Below, piece after piece: positions 1 through 5,321 of a DNA stretch of 5,321 nucleotides. Below the pieces are notes generated by a model. The model did no database searches, had not been told where the DNA came from, and saw nothing but the letters and a program-made list of their open reading frames with translations. The position numbers and the translations under genes are program-made. The stretch covers positions 1 through 5,321 of the forward strand of contig URDM01000115.1 of NCBI GenBank assembly GCA_900546575.1, in the 5' to 3' direction. The stretch comes from an uncultured Prevotella sp. Its GTDB lineage: Bacteria; Bacteroidota; Bacteroidia; Bacteroidales; Bacteroidaceae. How positions within the stretch are numbered: the first letter of the stretch is position 1; every line of letters starts with the position of its first letter.

Positions 1-1454
1 ATCGAGCCATCCTCTGCTCTTGAGTAGGTGTTGTAGTTGCCAAGGTGGAAACCACTGAAACGAGAAGTGGCTATCTGGTCGGCAGACATACGATAGTATT
101 CCAGACGACCGCCATAGAACACCTTGAACTTAGGCGACACTCTCCACTCGTCGGTAAAGTATACCGCAAGCTTATTCTCCGAACCCTTGGTATATTCAGG
201 ACTTAGCTCGTTATATCCAAATGTTTCCGAACGTTTGGCTGTAAGGGTAGGATCAAGCGGATTGACATACATCTGACTCAATGTACGTGGATAAGCCTCA
301 ACAGTGCCAGCCCACTGGAATGATGACGAATAGTAGTTAAGGTGGTAGTACCACTCGTTCAAGCCTATCATCAGCTTGTGGTTGCCCAGTTGCTTGCTAA
401 GCTCTGTAGTCAAGAGAGCATTGCTAACCTTGCCTACATGCAACCATGTGCGTCTACCCTCAATCAGTCCACTGTAAGCTGAGCCGTCTGAAAGTTGATA
501 GCCGTCGGCCTCAGTAACCTCAGAGATTGTGCTGCCTCCATAGTCTACAAAGTTGGCACGAGGAGCGTTCATATATTTGGCATTAAGCTTCCACAACCAA
601 CCATTGTCAAACTGATACTGGCTGATGAGAGTCACCTCATTGGCACGATTGTCGTTGCCATCGCTCATATTCCACGTCTCCATTTTGCCCGTCTTGGTAT
701 TGAGATACTTAAACGAGCCTTGACGCTGTACATACGAGTCCAAGCCTGGGTCAAAGCCGGCAAGCTTCTTTATGCTGCCATCGCCGACATAGATAAACGG
801 CGCCGCATTGGCAAAGTTGCCGGGATTCTTGCTGTTGGAATACTTATATAATAAGGAGATGCGTCCCTTGCCATCACCAAGGATACGTGTCAAGCCGAGA
901 TGATAAATCTGTGTGCGGTCGGCATAATCGGTAAAACGCAGCTTGAAGCTACCCGGATCGAAGTTCTGATACATACCGGCGGTATACAACCATTTGTCGC
1001 CAATACCACCAGAGAGATTAAGGTCGAAGTTCTGCATGCCGAAATGATTGGCTTTGTAGTTGAGCTTGCCGCTGAATTTCTTCTCGCCCAACTCGCTAAA
1101 TGCCGATACAGCATAAGCAATGTTGCCCGTCTTGATAGCACTCTCAGATGGAGTCATCAGATCAGTACCCTTGAGCGATGCATCACTGCGCCAATGGGCA
1201 GAGAGCTTATGCACCGACGAAGAATATACAGCAGGTAGTCCGTTCTCGTATACGGTGACATCCTCACTCGGTAATCCTATCTGAATTTCGCGAGGCTTAT
1301 TGGCATCAGCAGCATTGAGCATAACGTTGCGCTCTTCCTTCTTAGTCTGCTCCGAATCATTTGTTGTTTTGTTATCGGTATGCGTTTGTGCATACATACC
1401 CGTAGAGGCAGAAGCCAAAAGGGCAAATGAAAATGTTTTGAGTTTTAGGTTCAT
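1..1454 (-). CDS. TonB-dependent outer-membrane receptor, N-terminal part (cut by window edge)
   Basis: An uninterrupted minus-strand frame gives 484 codons from the ATG at 1454 and continues past base 1. Residues 1-22 are a signal peptide (hydrophobic FSFALLASAS, then GMYA) with predicted cleavage before Gln23. Residues 24-45 are a polar linker. Residues 55-80 (REIQIGLPSEDVTVYENGLP) and about 98-150 (MTPSESAIKTGNIAYAVSAF, then KFSGKLNYKANHFG) look like a plug, and FDLNLSGGIGDKWLYTAGMY begins the barrel. After that, amphipathic aromatic strands alternate with long polar loops, for example VTLISQYQFDNGWLWKLNAK and KLAVYFTDEWRVSPKFKVFYGGRLEYY. Members of this family import large substrates (siderophores, glycans, cobalamin) across the outer membrane using TonB energy. 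Full proteins are usually 750-1000 residues, so perhaps half is present. No N-terminal carboxypeptidase-like domain is visible and the plug looks short. The substrate cannot be read from this sequence. The gene is divergent from the DUF6377-type regulator. There is no Shine-Dalgarno sequence; the start was chosen because the signal peptide begins there. Confidence 0.9.
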   Translation of the reverse strand, partial: MNLKLKTFSFALLASASTGMYAQTHTDNKTTNDSEQTKKEERNVMLNAADANKPREIQIGLPSEDVTVYENGLPAVYSSSVHKLSAHWRSDASLKGTDLMTPSESAIKTGNIAYAVSAFSELGEKKFSGKLNYKANHFGMQNFDLNLSGGIGDKWLYTAGMYQNFDPGSFKLRFTDYADRTQIYHLGLTRILGDGKGRISLLYKYSNSKNPGNFANAAPFIYVGDGSIKKLAGFDPGLDSYVQRQGSFKYLNTKTGKMETWNMSDGNDNRANEVTLISQYQFDNGWLWKLNAKYMNAPRANFVDYGGSTISEVTEADGYQLSDGSAYSGLIEGRRTWLHVGKVSNALLTTELSKQLGNHKLMIGLNEWYYHLNYYSSSFQWAGTVEAYPRTLSQMYVNPLDPTLTAKRSETFGYNELSPEYTKGSENKLAVYFTDEWRVSPKFKVFYGGRLEYYRMSADQIATSRFSGFHLGNYNTYSRAEDGS

Positions 1455-1479
1455 ATTCGTGATGTTTTGATTACGGTTG

Positions 1480-1487
1480 CAAAGTTA
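1480..1487 (-). promoter_or_regulatory. Bacteroidetes -7 box for the receptor gene
   Basis: On the minus strand this reads TAACTTTG, a perfect match to the Bacteroidetes -7 consensus TAnnTTTG. Transcription would start near 1473, leaving a leader of about 19 nt before the ATG at 1454. No convincing TTTG -33 element lies 19-21 bp upstream, which may mean the promoter needs an activator. The call rests on the motif and its position only. Confidence 0.6.
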
Positions 1488-1543
1488 CTCGCTATATTGG
1501 CTGTATGTATGGATGCGTAAACTCAAAGTAAATGACTATTAAG

Positions 1544-1562
1544 GCTTATAAAATTATAAAGC
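1544..1562. repeat. AT-rich imperfect palindrome between divergent genes
   Basis: The core at 1546-1559 is TTATAA-AA-TTATAA, a perfect dyad. It is flanked by GC at 1544-1545 and by A-GC at 1560-1562, so the full element is a palindrome with one extra base in the right arm. It lies about 57 bp upstream of the receptor -7 box and about 75 bp upstream of the regulator -7 box. It could be an operator for a regulator of either gene. The surrounding DNA is very AT-rich, so chance is a real alternative. Confidence 0.3.
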
Positions 1563-1613
1563 ATTAATTATCAATATATTTAAGAGATTATACTTTTTTA
1601 TCAAAGTAGACAG

Positions 1614-1642
1614 TTTTATCTCGATAATAATAGCTAAATTTG
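1614..1642 (+). promoter_or_regulatory. Candidate promoter of the DUF6377-type regulator
   Basis: TAAATTTG at 1635-1642 matches the Bacteroidetes -7 consensus TAnnTTTG. TTTT at 1614-1617, 17 bp upstream, is a poor stand-in for the TTTG -33 box. The expected transcription start is near 1649, about 20 nt before the ATG at 1669. The leader has no Shine-Dalgarno sequence. The weak -33 suggests low-level or regulated expression. Confidence 0.5.
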
Positions 1643-1668
1643 CGCTACAAATTCTTAAACCTTTCGTT

Positions 1669-3303
1669 ATGCGACTGTTTTTATATATCATTCTCGCCCT
1701 CCTCCCATTGCATGTAATGGCTAAATCGACATTGGCAACAGCTAATGCCGACAATGAGCAGCAACTGCTGAAACTACTCGATAGCTATATCGACAAGCGC
1801 AATACATACTCAGAAATAAAAGAAGAGAAAATAAAAAAACTAAAACTGAAATTACGGACAGCCGACAATAACACCTCTCGGCTCAGCCTTCTGAATACGA
1901 TATACCACGAATACTATACTTACAGCTATGATTCGGCGATGGTATACGCCAATCGCGGACTTGCACTTGCACAAAGCGTAAACAATGCCTATTACACAAC
2001 ACTCAACCGCATAAACCGCGCTGCCGTACTTTCTACCGGCGGATTCTATAGCCAGGCAGAAACTCTGCTAAATGAAATTGGAGAGAATAATGTACCTCAT
2101 CAACTCAAACAATACTATTATTATACTACAACATGGCTGTACAGCTACTGGGAAGCATTCTGCGATAAGTCTGAGTTTAAAGACTATTACCGCCAAAAGA
2201 AACTGCAATTTCTACGGCTAACGGTCAATACCACACACAGCAACTACGTTGGACTGTACGCCTATCTTAGTGGTGAGCTCGCTTATCTCGAAAACCCATT
2301 AGGCAAGAACGTGCTGCGCCATTACACTATAGCCATCAACAATAGCCCGGTAAACAGCCGCGTACATGCATCTGCCGCTTACTGCATAGCACGCTATTAC
2401 CGTGAAATAGGCAATATGCAACTTTACGAAAAATACATTATAGAAGCGGCTATATCCGATATGGTTTGTCCACTGAAGGAAAACCTCGCATTGCAAGAGT
2501 TATCTACTTATCTGTATAAGAAAGACACTAAATACGCCGATCGTGCAGCACGATATATATATTGCTCGATGGAAGACGCACAATTCTATAACAACCGCTT
2601 GCGTATGCTTGAGATTTCAAGCATTCTGCCCATCATCGCCACTGCCAACCAAGAGGCTTTGGCTCATAAGGAGCGCATTGTGCGTGGGGTGCTTGCCGTG
2701 GTAAGTTTCCTATCGCTCGTGTTGTTTGCAATGGCAATATTCGGCTATAAGCAGAACAAATGGCTGGCAAGAAGCCGACGCGAGGTGAAGAGCCAGAACC
2801 GTCAACTCACCGAACTGAACGAAAAACTGATAGCCACAAACCACCGACGCGAGACTTATATGCGACTGTTTATGGACATCAGTGCCGTGTATATACGCAA
2901 AATCATTGAATATCGCAAACTCGTAAGCCGTAAGATAAAGGCTAATCAGGCTGCCGATTTGTTGAAGACCATCAACAGCTACAAACTTGCCGAGGAGGAA
3001 GCCACTACCTTCTATACACGTTTCGACCGAGCATTTATCGAACTATATCCTGGCTTTGTTGATGAACTGAACAGTCTGCTTCTGCCAGAATCAAAAATAG
3101 CGCAGCCATCTCCCAACTGTCTGACTACCGAATCACGCATTTATGCTTTGATGCGTCTCGGAGTGACCGACAGTCAGGAGATAGCCACGCTACTGTTTTA
3201 CTCTACCCAAACCATTTACAACTACAAGTCAGCGATGCGCGCCCGTGCCATCAACCGCGACACTTTTGACGATGACATCAACCGACTGTGTCATGTAGGG
3301 TAA
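1669..3303 (+). CDS. Membrane-anchored regulator with periplasmic TPR-like region and cytoplasmic HTH (DUF6377 type)
   Basis: The product is 544 residues. Residues 1-18 form a signal peptide or first membrane segment (LFLYIILALLPLHVMA). Residues 25-330 are helical and tyrosine-rich with TPR-like units, such as YDSAMVYANRGLALAQ at 87-102 and FYSQAETLLNEIGE at 126-139. Residues 338-359 (VRGVLAVVSFLSLVLFAMAI region) are a clear transmembrane helix. Residues 361-395 look like a coiled coil. Residues 397-460 (YMRLFMDISAVYIRKIIEYR, RKLVSRKIKANQ) resemble the domain I recall as DUF6377. Residues 485-527 form a LuxR/CsgD-like HTH (LTTESRIYALMRLGVTDSQE, then YSTQTIYNYKSAMRARA). I infer a one-component transmembrane transcription factor: periplasmic sensing outside, DNA binding inside. 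No kinase H-box, ATPase or receiver domain is visible. The receptor gene is divergent from it and is the likely target, unproven. The ligand is unknown. The start was chosen for the signal peptide and its fit to the upstream -7 box. Confidence 0.87.
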   Translation: MRLFLYIILALLPLHVMAKSTLATANADNEQQLLKLLDSYIDKRNTYSEIKEEKIKKLKLKLRTADNNTSRLSLLNTIYHEYYTYSYDSAMVYANRGLALAQSVNNAYYTTLNRINRAAVLSTGGFYSQAETLLNEIGENNVPHQLKQYYYYTTTWLYSYWEAFCDKSEFKDYYRQKKLQFLRLTVNTTHSNYVGLYAYLSGELAYLENPLGKNVLRHYTIAINNSPVNSRVHASAAYCIARYYREIGNMQLYEKYIIEAAISDMVCPLKENLALQELSTYLYKKDTKYADRAARYIYCSMEDAQFYNNRLRMLEISSILPIIATANQEALAHKERIVRGVLAVVSFLSLVLFAMAIFGYKQNKWLARSRREVKSQNRQLTELNEKLIATNHRRETYMRLFMDISAVYIRKIIEYRKLVSRKIKANQAADLLKTINSYKLAEEEATTFYTRFDRAFIELYPGFVDELNSLLLPESKIAQPSPNCLTTESRIYALMRLGVTDSQEIATLLFYSTQTIYNYKSAMRARAINRDTFDDDINRLCHVG

Positions 3304-3308
3304 GTTAT

Positions 3309-4604
3309 TCAAATATTCAACTTAATCCATTTCGCCACCTCTTGCAGCACTTCCGGTGAAATGGTTTCTTCTATTTGTTGGTATTCTGTAACTATGCCAG
3401 TATTGCAATGTTGGAACATATGGTTGACACCGTCTATTTTCTTTATAGAGTGCTTGCAGTTGGCAAGTCCCTTTTCTATTCTTGTTGTATTGGCGTCACA
3501 ATCCACCTGTGTGTCTTTGGTGCCGTTGAGAGCCAACACTGGGCACTTTATTTTAGGCAGTAGCTTGCCTACGTCTACAGTCAGGAAATGGCGGACGTAC
3601 GGTGTGTCAGCTTGCTGCAACGCTTTAATGGTGATAGGTTTGAGAGCCTGGGGCACATCGTCGATGTTTATTTCGTTTGCTTTCTTGCCACTGGCAATCT
3701 CGTCGAGCGCCTTGCTGATGCTATTGCAGTAGGAGTCGACCATTTCCTTTGGCAGTCCTATGGCCGACATGGCTTGATGGTTCTGCATGATAAGTGTCTC
3801 CTTGCCCGATATGGCCATTCCTGCAAGCGACACAATGAAGTCGGCTTTGCCTTCTGCAGCAAGCATCATGGCAATGGTGCCACCCTCGCTATGGCCGAGT
3901 ATGCCCACTTTGTTGAAACGCTTGCGCAGTAGTGGTAAGGCAGCGGCAGCGTCCTGGCGGAAATCGTCAGTAGTGAAATCAGCGAAGTTGACGCTCTTGT
4001 CGCCCCATCCGCGGTCGTCATAACGCAATGAGGCTATGCCTTGACGAGCCAGGGCATCGGCTATCACGGCAAATGGCTTATGGCTGAACAGTTCTTCGTC
4101 GCGATTCTGTTGTCCGCTACCAGTCACCATAAGCACCACAGGAGTGTTCTTCGAGTAGTTCTCTGGCAATGTAAGTGTTCCGTTAAATGTATATTGCGCA
4201 TTTGTGAAGCTCACACTTTCTTCCTTGTATGGGAATGGCGGCACGGGAGTTTGTGGACGTTTCACCGCCAGCTTACCGGGTTTTAGAGTCAGCGGCAATG
4301 GGAAACCATTCTGTACGTACGTTCCCTTTATCTCTCCGTCAGTCATCTTTCCTTCGAAGGTAGCTCCTATCATCCCCACTTTCACGCTTATTGTGCCATC
4401 ATCCTTAACGGTCTTCTCTGCCTGAATGCCGTTCACTCCTTGTGATGGCGAGTCGATAGTGCATCCGTTAGTAGAGAAATTAAATACCAAGGGCACTTTG
4501 TTTCCCATAACGTTAAGTTCGCCATTCCATGTGCCTTCCTGGGCATTGGCAGCGAATGCCATCATTGCGAAAACAACGGATGTCAATGTTCTTAATGCTT
4601 TCAT
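3309..4604 (-). CDS. Secreted alpha/beta serine hydrolase (S9/S33-like esterase or peptidase)
   Basis: The product is 431 residues, starting at the ATG at 4604. Residues 1-21 are a signal peptide (LTSVVFAMMAFAANA) with cleavage before Gln22. Residues 24-112 form a beta-rich N-terminal region (GTWNGELNVMGNKVPLVFNF). The alpha/beta-hydrolase fold spans about 128-431. The visible elements are an oxyanion-loop candidate TGSGQQNRDE (161-170), SLRYDDRGWGDK (192-203), and the nucleophile elbow GHSEGG with Ser239. The likely acid is Asp364 (LALNGTKDTQVD) and the likely base His395 (DGVNHMFQ), so the triad is complete. Proteins of this class cleave ester or peptide bonds, and the signal peptide places this one in the periplasm or outside. 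The substrate cannot be inferred. The frame is open 36 codons further upstream, but that would bury the signal peptide and include the promoter, so I reject it. The gene is divergent from the BlaI-type repressor, which may regulate it. Its stop lies 5 bp from that of the converging regulator. Confidence 0.88.
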   Translation of the reverse strand: MKALRTLTSVVFAMMAFAANAQEGTWNGELNVMGNKVPLVFNFSTNGCTIDSPSQGVNGIQAEKTVKDDGTISVKVGMIGATFEGKMTDGEIKGTYVQNGFPLPLTLKPGKLAVKRPQTPVPPFPYKEESVSFTNAQYTFNGTLTLPENYSKNTPVVLMVTGSGQQNRDEELFSHKPFAVIADALARQGIASLRYDDRGWGDKSVNFADFTTDDFRQDAAAALPLLRKRFNKVGILGHSEGGTIAMMLAAEGKADFIVSLAGMAISGKETLIMQNHQAMSAIGLPKEMVDSYCNSISKALDEIASGKKANEINIDDVPQALKPITIKALQQADTPYVRHFLTVDVGKLLPKIKCPVLALNGTKDTQVDCDANTTRIEKGLANCKHSIKKIDGVNHMFQHCNTGIVTEYQQIEETISPEVLQEVAKWIKLNI

Positions 4605-4633
4605 ATTAGTATGTTTTATGGTTTTATATGTTG

Positions 4634-4666
4634 CAAATGTAAATAAAATAATCAGAACATATAAAA
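4634..4666 (-). promoter_or_regulatory. Candidate promoter of the secreted hydrolase
   Basis: On the minus strand, TACATTTG at 4634-4641 fits TAnnTTTG. TTTT at 4663-4666 lies 21 bp upstream, where a TTTG -33 box would be expected. Transcription would begin near 4627, leaving a leader of about 23 nt that is A-rich and has no Shine-Dalgarno sequence. The position strongly supports the downstream start at 4604. Confidence 0.55.
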
Positions 4667-4675
4667 AATTGCGGT

Positions 4676-4706
4676 TAATATCTAATAATTCGAAACTAAT
4701 ATCTAA
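4676..4706. repeat. Two 10-bp direct repeats, 21 bp apart (possible operator)
   Basis: TAATATCTAA occurs exactly at 4676-4685 and again at 4697-4706. The 21-bp spacing is two helical turns, so both copies would face the same side of the DNA. The pair sits immediately upstream of the hydrolase -33 position. The hexamer ATCTAA inside each copy recurs as both arms of the dyad at 4798-4813. A shared binding site for one regulator of both divergent genes is a reasonable inference. The sequence is AT-rich, so chance is not excluded. Confidence 0.4.
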
Positions 4707-4731
4707 CAACATACGTTAAAAACGATATTCC

Positions 4732-4750
4732 ACAAACAGTTTTTGTTTGT
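4732..4750. repeat. Perfect dyad ACAAACA-n5-TGTTTGT upstream of the blaI-like gene
   Basis: The seven-base arms at 4732-4738 and 4744-4750 are exact inverted repeats around a GTTTT spacer. The dyad lies 29 bp upstream of the -7 box of the repressor gene, at or just above the expected -33 region. BlaI/MecI operators in Firmicutes are dyads with ACA/TGT half-sites (TACA...TGTA), and this dyad has ACA and TGT at both ends. That makes it a candidate autoregulatory operator. It is not followed by a T-run in a terminating position for either gene, so a terminator is unlikely. Confidence 0.4.
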
Positions 4751-4779
4751 ATCCGCAACCGACGAATAGGCATTTAAAG

Positions 4780-4787
4780 TATCTTTG
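4780..4787 (+). promoter_or_regulatory. Bacteroidetes -7 box for the BlaI/M56 operon
   Basis: TATCTTTG matches TAnnTTTG exactly. The transcription start would be near 4794, with a leader of about 45 nt, longer than the 19-23 nt leaders predicted for the other three promoters here. The additional leader contains the dyad at 4798-4813. No TTTG lies 19-21 bp upstream; the nearest, at 4746-4749, is 30 bp away. Confidence 0.55.
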
Positions 4788-4797
4788 CCAATAGAAA

Positions 4798-4813
4798 ATC
4801 TAAAACATTAGAT
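4798..4813. promoter_or_regulatory. Candidate operator dyad ATCTAA-AACA-TTAGAT in the repressor leader
   Basis: Six-base arms at 4798-4803 and 4808-4813 are perfect inverted repeats around AACA. The site would fall at about +5 to +20 relative to the predicted start of transcription, where a bound repressor would block RNA polymerase. The arm hexamer is the same as in the direct repeats at 4676-4706. A BlaI-type repressor commonly controls its own operon, so autoregulation is the simplest reading. No binding has been shown. Confidence 0.45.
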
Positions 4814-4838
4814 ACTCCCCCATCAATCATATATAAAC

Positions 4839-5252
4839 ATGAAAGATTTCAATACATTGACACGTGCCGAGATGCAGATAATGAACATTCTGTGGGACAA
4901 GGGTTGCGGTATGACTACGCACGAGATAATCGACGCTTACCCCGAGCCACATCCCGCCTACTCCACTATCGCCACGTTTATGAAGATACTCACCCACAAG
5001 CAGTATGTCAGCTCTTACAAGCGTGACGGGGGCGGCAAGACCTACGTGTTCTCGCCCCTCATAACAAGAGCCGAATACACACGCCATGCCATGAAGGAAG
5101 TAAAGAAATCGTTCTTTGGCGGCAGTCTTCACTCGCTCATTTCGTTCTTTGTGAAAGAAGAGAACATATCGGACGAGGAACTGGAGGAGATACTAAGTCT
5201 GATAGACAAAGGTACGGAGAAAAGAGACATTTCAAAACAACAAGAACTATGA
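4839..5252 (+). CDS. BlaI/MecI-family transcriptional repressor
   Basis: The product is 137 residues, a usual length for the family. Residues 5-80 form a winged helix: the opening LTRAEMQIMNILWDKG (7-22), TTHEIIDAYPE (26-36), the recognition-helix region HPAYSTIATFMKILTHKQYV (38-57), and the wing SYKRDGGGKTYVFSPL (59-74). Residues 75-125 (RAEYTRHAMKEVKKSFFGGS, then SFFVKEENISDEELEEILSL) are the C-terminal dimerisation and cleavage region. Such proteins repress target promoters as dimers until cut by a partner membrane protease. In Firmicutes BlaI the cut lies at an Asn-Phe bond in this region; here the nearest sequence is SFFV (102-105), without Asn. The next gene, overlapping by 4 bp, starts like that protease. 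The family label does not imply beta-lactam resistance: most Bacteroidetes copies have no beta-lactamase nearby, and none is seen here. The leader has no Shine-Dalgarno sequence. Confidence 0.93.
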   Translation: MKDFNTLTRAEMQIMNILWDKGCGMTTHEIIDAYPEPHPAYSTIATFMKILTHKQYVSSYKRDGGGKTYVFSPLITRAEYTRHAMKEVKKSFFGGSLHSLISFFVKEENISDEELEEILSLIDKGTEKRDISKQQEL

Positions 5253-5321
5253 TACTACCTTATATTATAAAATCGGCCATGGCATTGGCTCTGCTATATG
5301 CTTGCATTGTACCATTGCTTG
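5249..5321 (+). CDS. Probable BlaR1/M56 membrane metallopeptidase, first 24 codons (cut by window edge)
   Basis: The ATG at 5249 overlaps the repressor stop in an ATGA arrangement, which is typical of translational coupling. The 24 visible residues begin MILPYIIKSAMALALLYACI and are a hydrophobic first membrane helix, as in Bacteroidetes BlaR1/M56 proteins. The zinc-binding HEXXH motif that would prove the family lies outside the window, so the assignment rests on the short N-terminus and on the gene order. The expected role is to sense a periplasmic signal and cleave the repressor. No Shine-Dalgarno sequence precedes the start. Confidence 0.7.
   Translation, partial: MILPYIIKSAMALALLYACIVPLL

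Noticed and set aside
495..1238. Open frames on the plus strand at 495-851 and 900-1238, and one on the minus strand at 890-1141
   Set aside because: They lie within the receptor gene in other frames, and their translations show no recognisable domain. The receptor frame is continuous and family-like over the same bases.
1523..1608. Direct repeat TCAAAGTA at 1523-1530 and 1601-1608
   Set aside because: It is only 8 bp, 78 bp apart, in AT-rich DNA, and it partly resembles the TTTG promoter element on the minus strand, so chance is the best explanation.
1669..3303. Hybrid two-component sensor or SusR-like regulator
   Set aside because: No histidine kinase, ATPase, receiver or AraC-type domain can be seen; after the transmembrane helix there is only a coiled coil, a DUF6377-like stretch and a single HTH.
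3301..3324. Bidirectional intrinsic terminator
   Set aside because: The stem is 6 bp with one G-C pair and a 12-nt loop, and no U-run follows in either direction.
4605..4712. Upstream extension of the hydrolase gene to an ATG at 4712
   Set aside because: It would add 36 residues ahead of a textbook signal peptide and would put the -7 box at 4634-4641 inside the coding region. The ATG at 4604 fits both features.
3361..4719. Several plus-strand open frames opposite the hydrolase
   Set aside because: They are antisense to a complete hydrolase with signal peptide and catalytic triad, and their low-complexity, Cys/Ser-rich translations resemble no known family.
4827..5132. Minus-strand open frame opposite the BlaI-type gene
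   Set aside because: The plus-strand repressor is unmistakable and covers nearly all of it; the antisense translation shows no domain.
4839..5321. Beta-lactam resistance locus
   Set aside because: BlaI-M56 pairs are common in Bacteroidetes without resistance genes, and no beta-lactamase or penicillin-binding protein is visible here. The hydrolase has a GHSEGG elbow, not the SXXK motif of serine beta-lactamases.

Overview
The window looks like chromosomal DNA from a member of the Bacteroidales, perhaps close to Prevotella. Four lines of evidence point there. It carries a TonB-dependent receptor of a Bacteroidetes type and a membrane-bound regulator of the DUF6377 type. Its promoter-like sites match the Bacteroidetes -7 box TAnnTTTG rather than a sigma-70 -10 box. 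No gene start has a Shine-Dalgarno sequence. Both exported proteins have Gln directly after the predicted signal peptidase site, the so-called Bacteroidetes Q-rule. The genus assignment is only an impression.

Layout. (1) Bases 1-1454, minus strand: the N-terminal 484 codons of a TonB-dependent outer-membrane receptor, which runs off the left edge. (2) Bases 1455-1668: a divergent intergenic region with one -7 box for each direction and an imperfect AT-rich palindrome. (3) Bases 1669-3303, plus strand: a 544-residue signal peptide/TPR/transmembrane/coiled-coil/HTH protein of the DUF6377 type. (4) Bases 3309-4604, minus strand: a secreted alpha/beta serine hydrolase of 431 residues, converging on the regulator with only 5 bp between the stop codons. 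(5) Bases 4605-4838: a second divergent intergenic region with two promoter candidates, a 21-bp-phased direct repeat and two perfect dyads. (6) Bases 4839-5252, plus strand: a BlaI/MecI-type repressor. (7) From base 5249, plus strand: the first 24 codons of a probable BlaR1/M56 membrane metallopeptidase, overlapping the repressor and running off the right edge.

How the parts may work together. The window holds two divergent regulator/target pairs that meet tail to tail. The DUF6377 protein could sense a periplasmic condition through its TPR part and act on DNA from the membrane, and the divergent receptor gene is the obvious candidate target. The BlaI-M56 pair is a classic repressor plus sensor-protease unit. 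Its candidate operators share the hexamer ATCTAA with repeats just upstream of the hydrolase promoter, so BlaI may control the hydrolase as well as itself. Both regulatory links are inference. No beta-lactamase, insertion sequence, CRISPR array, tRNA or rRNA was seen.
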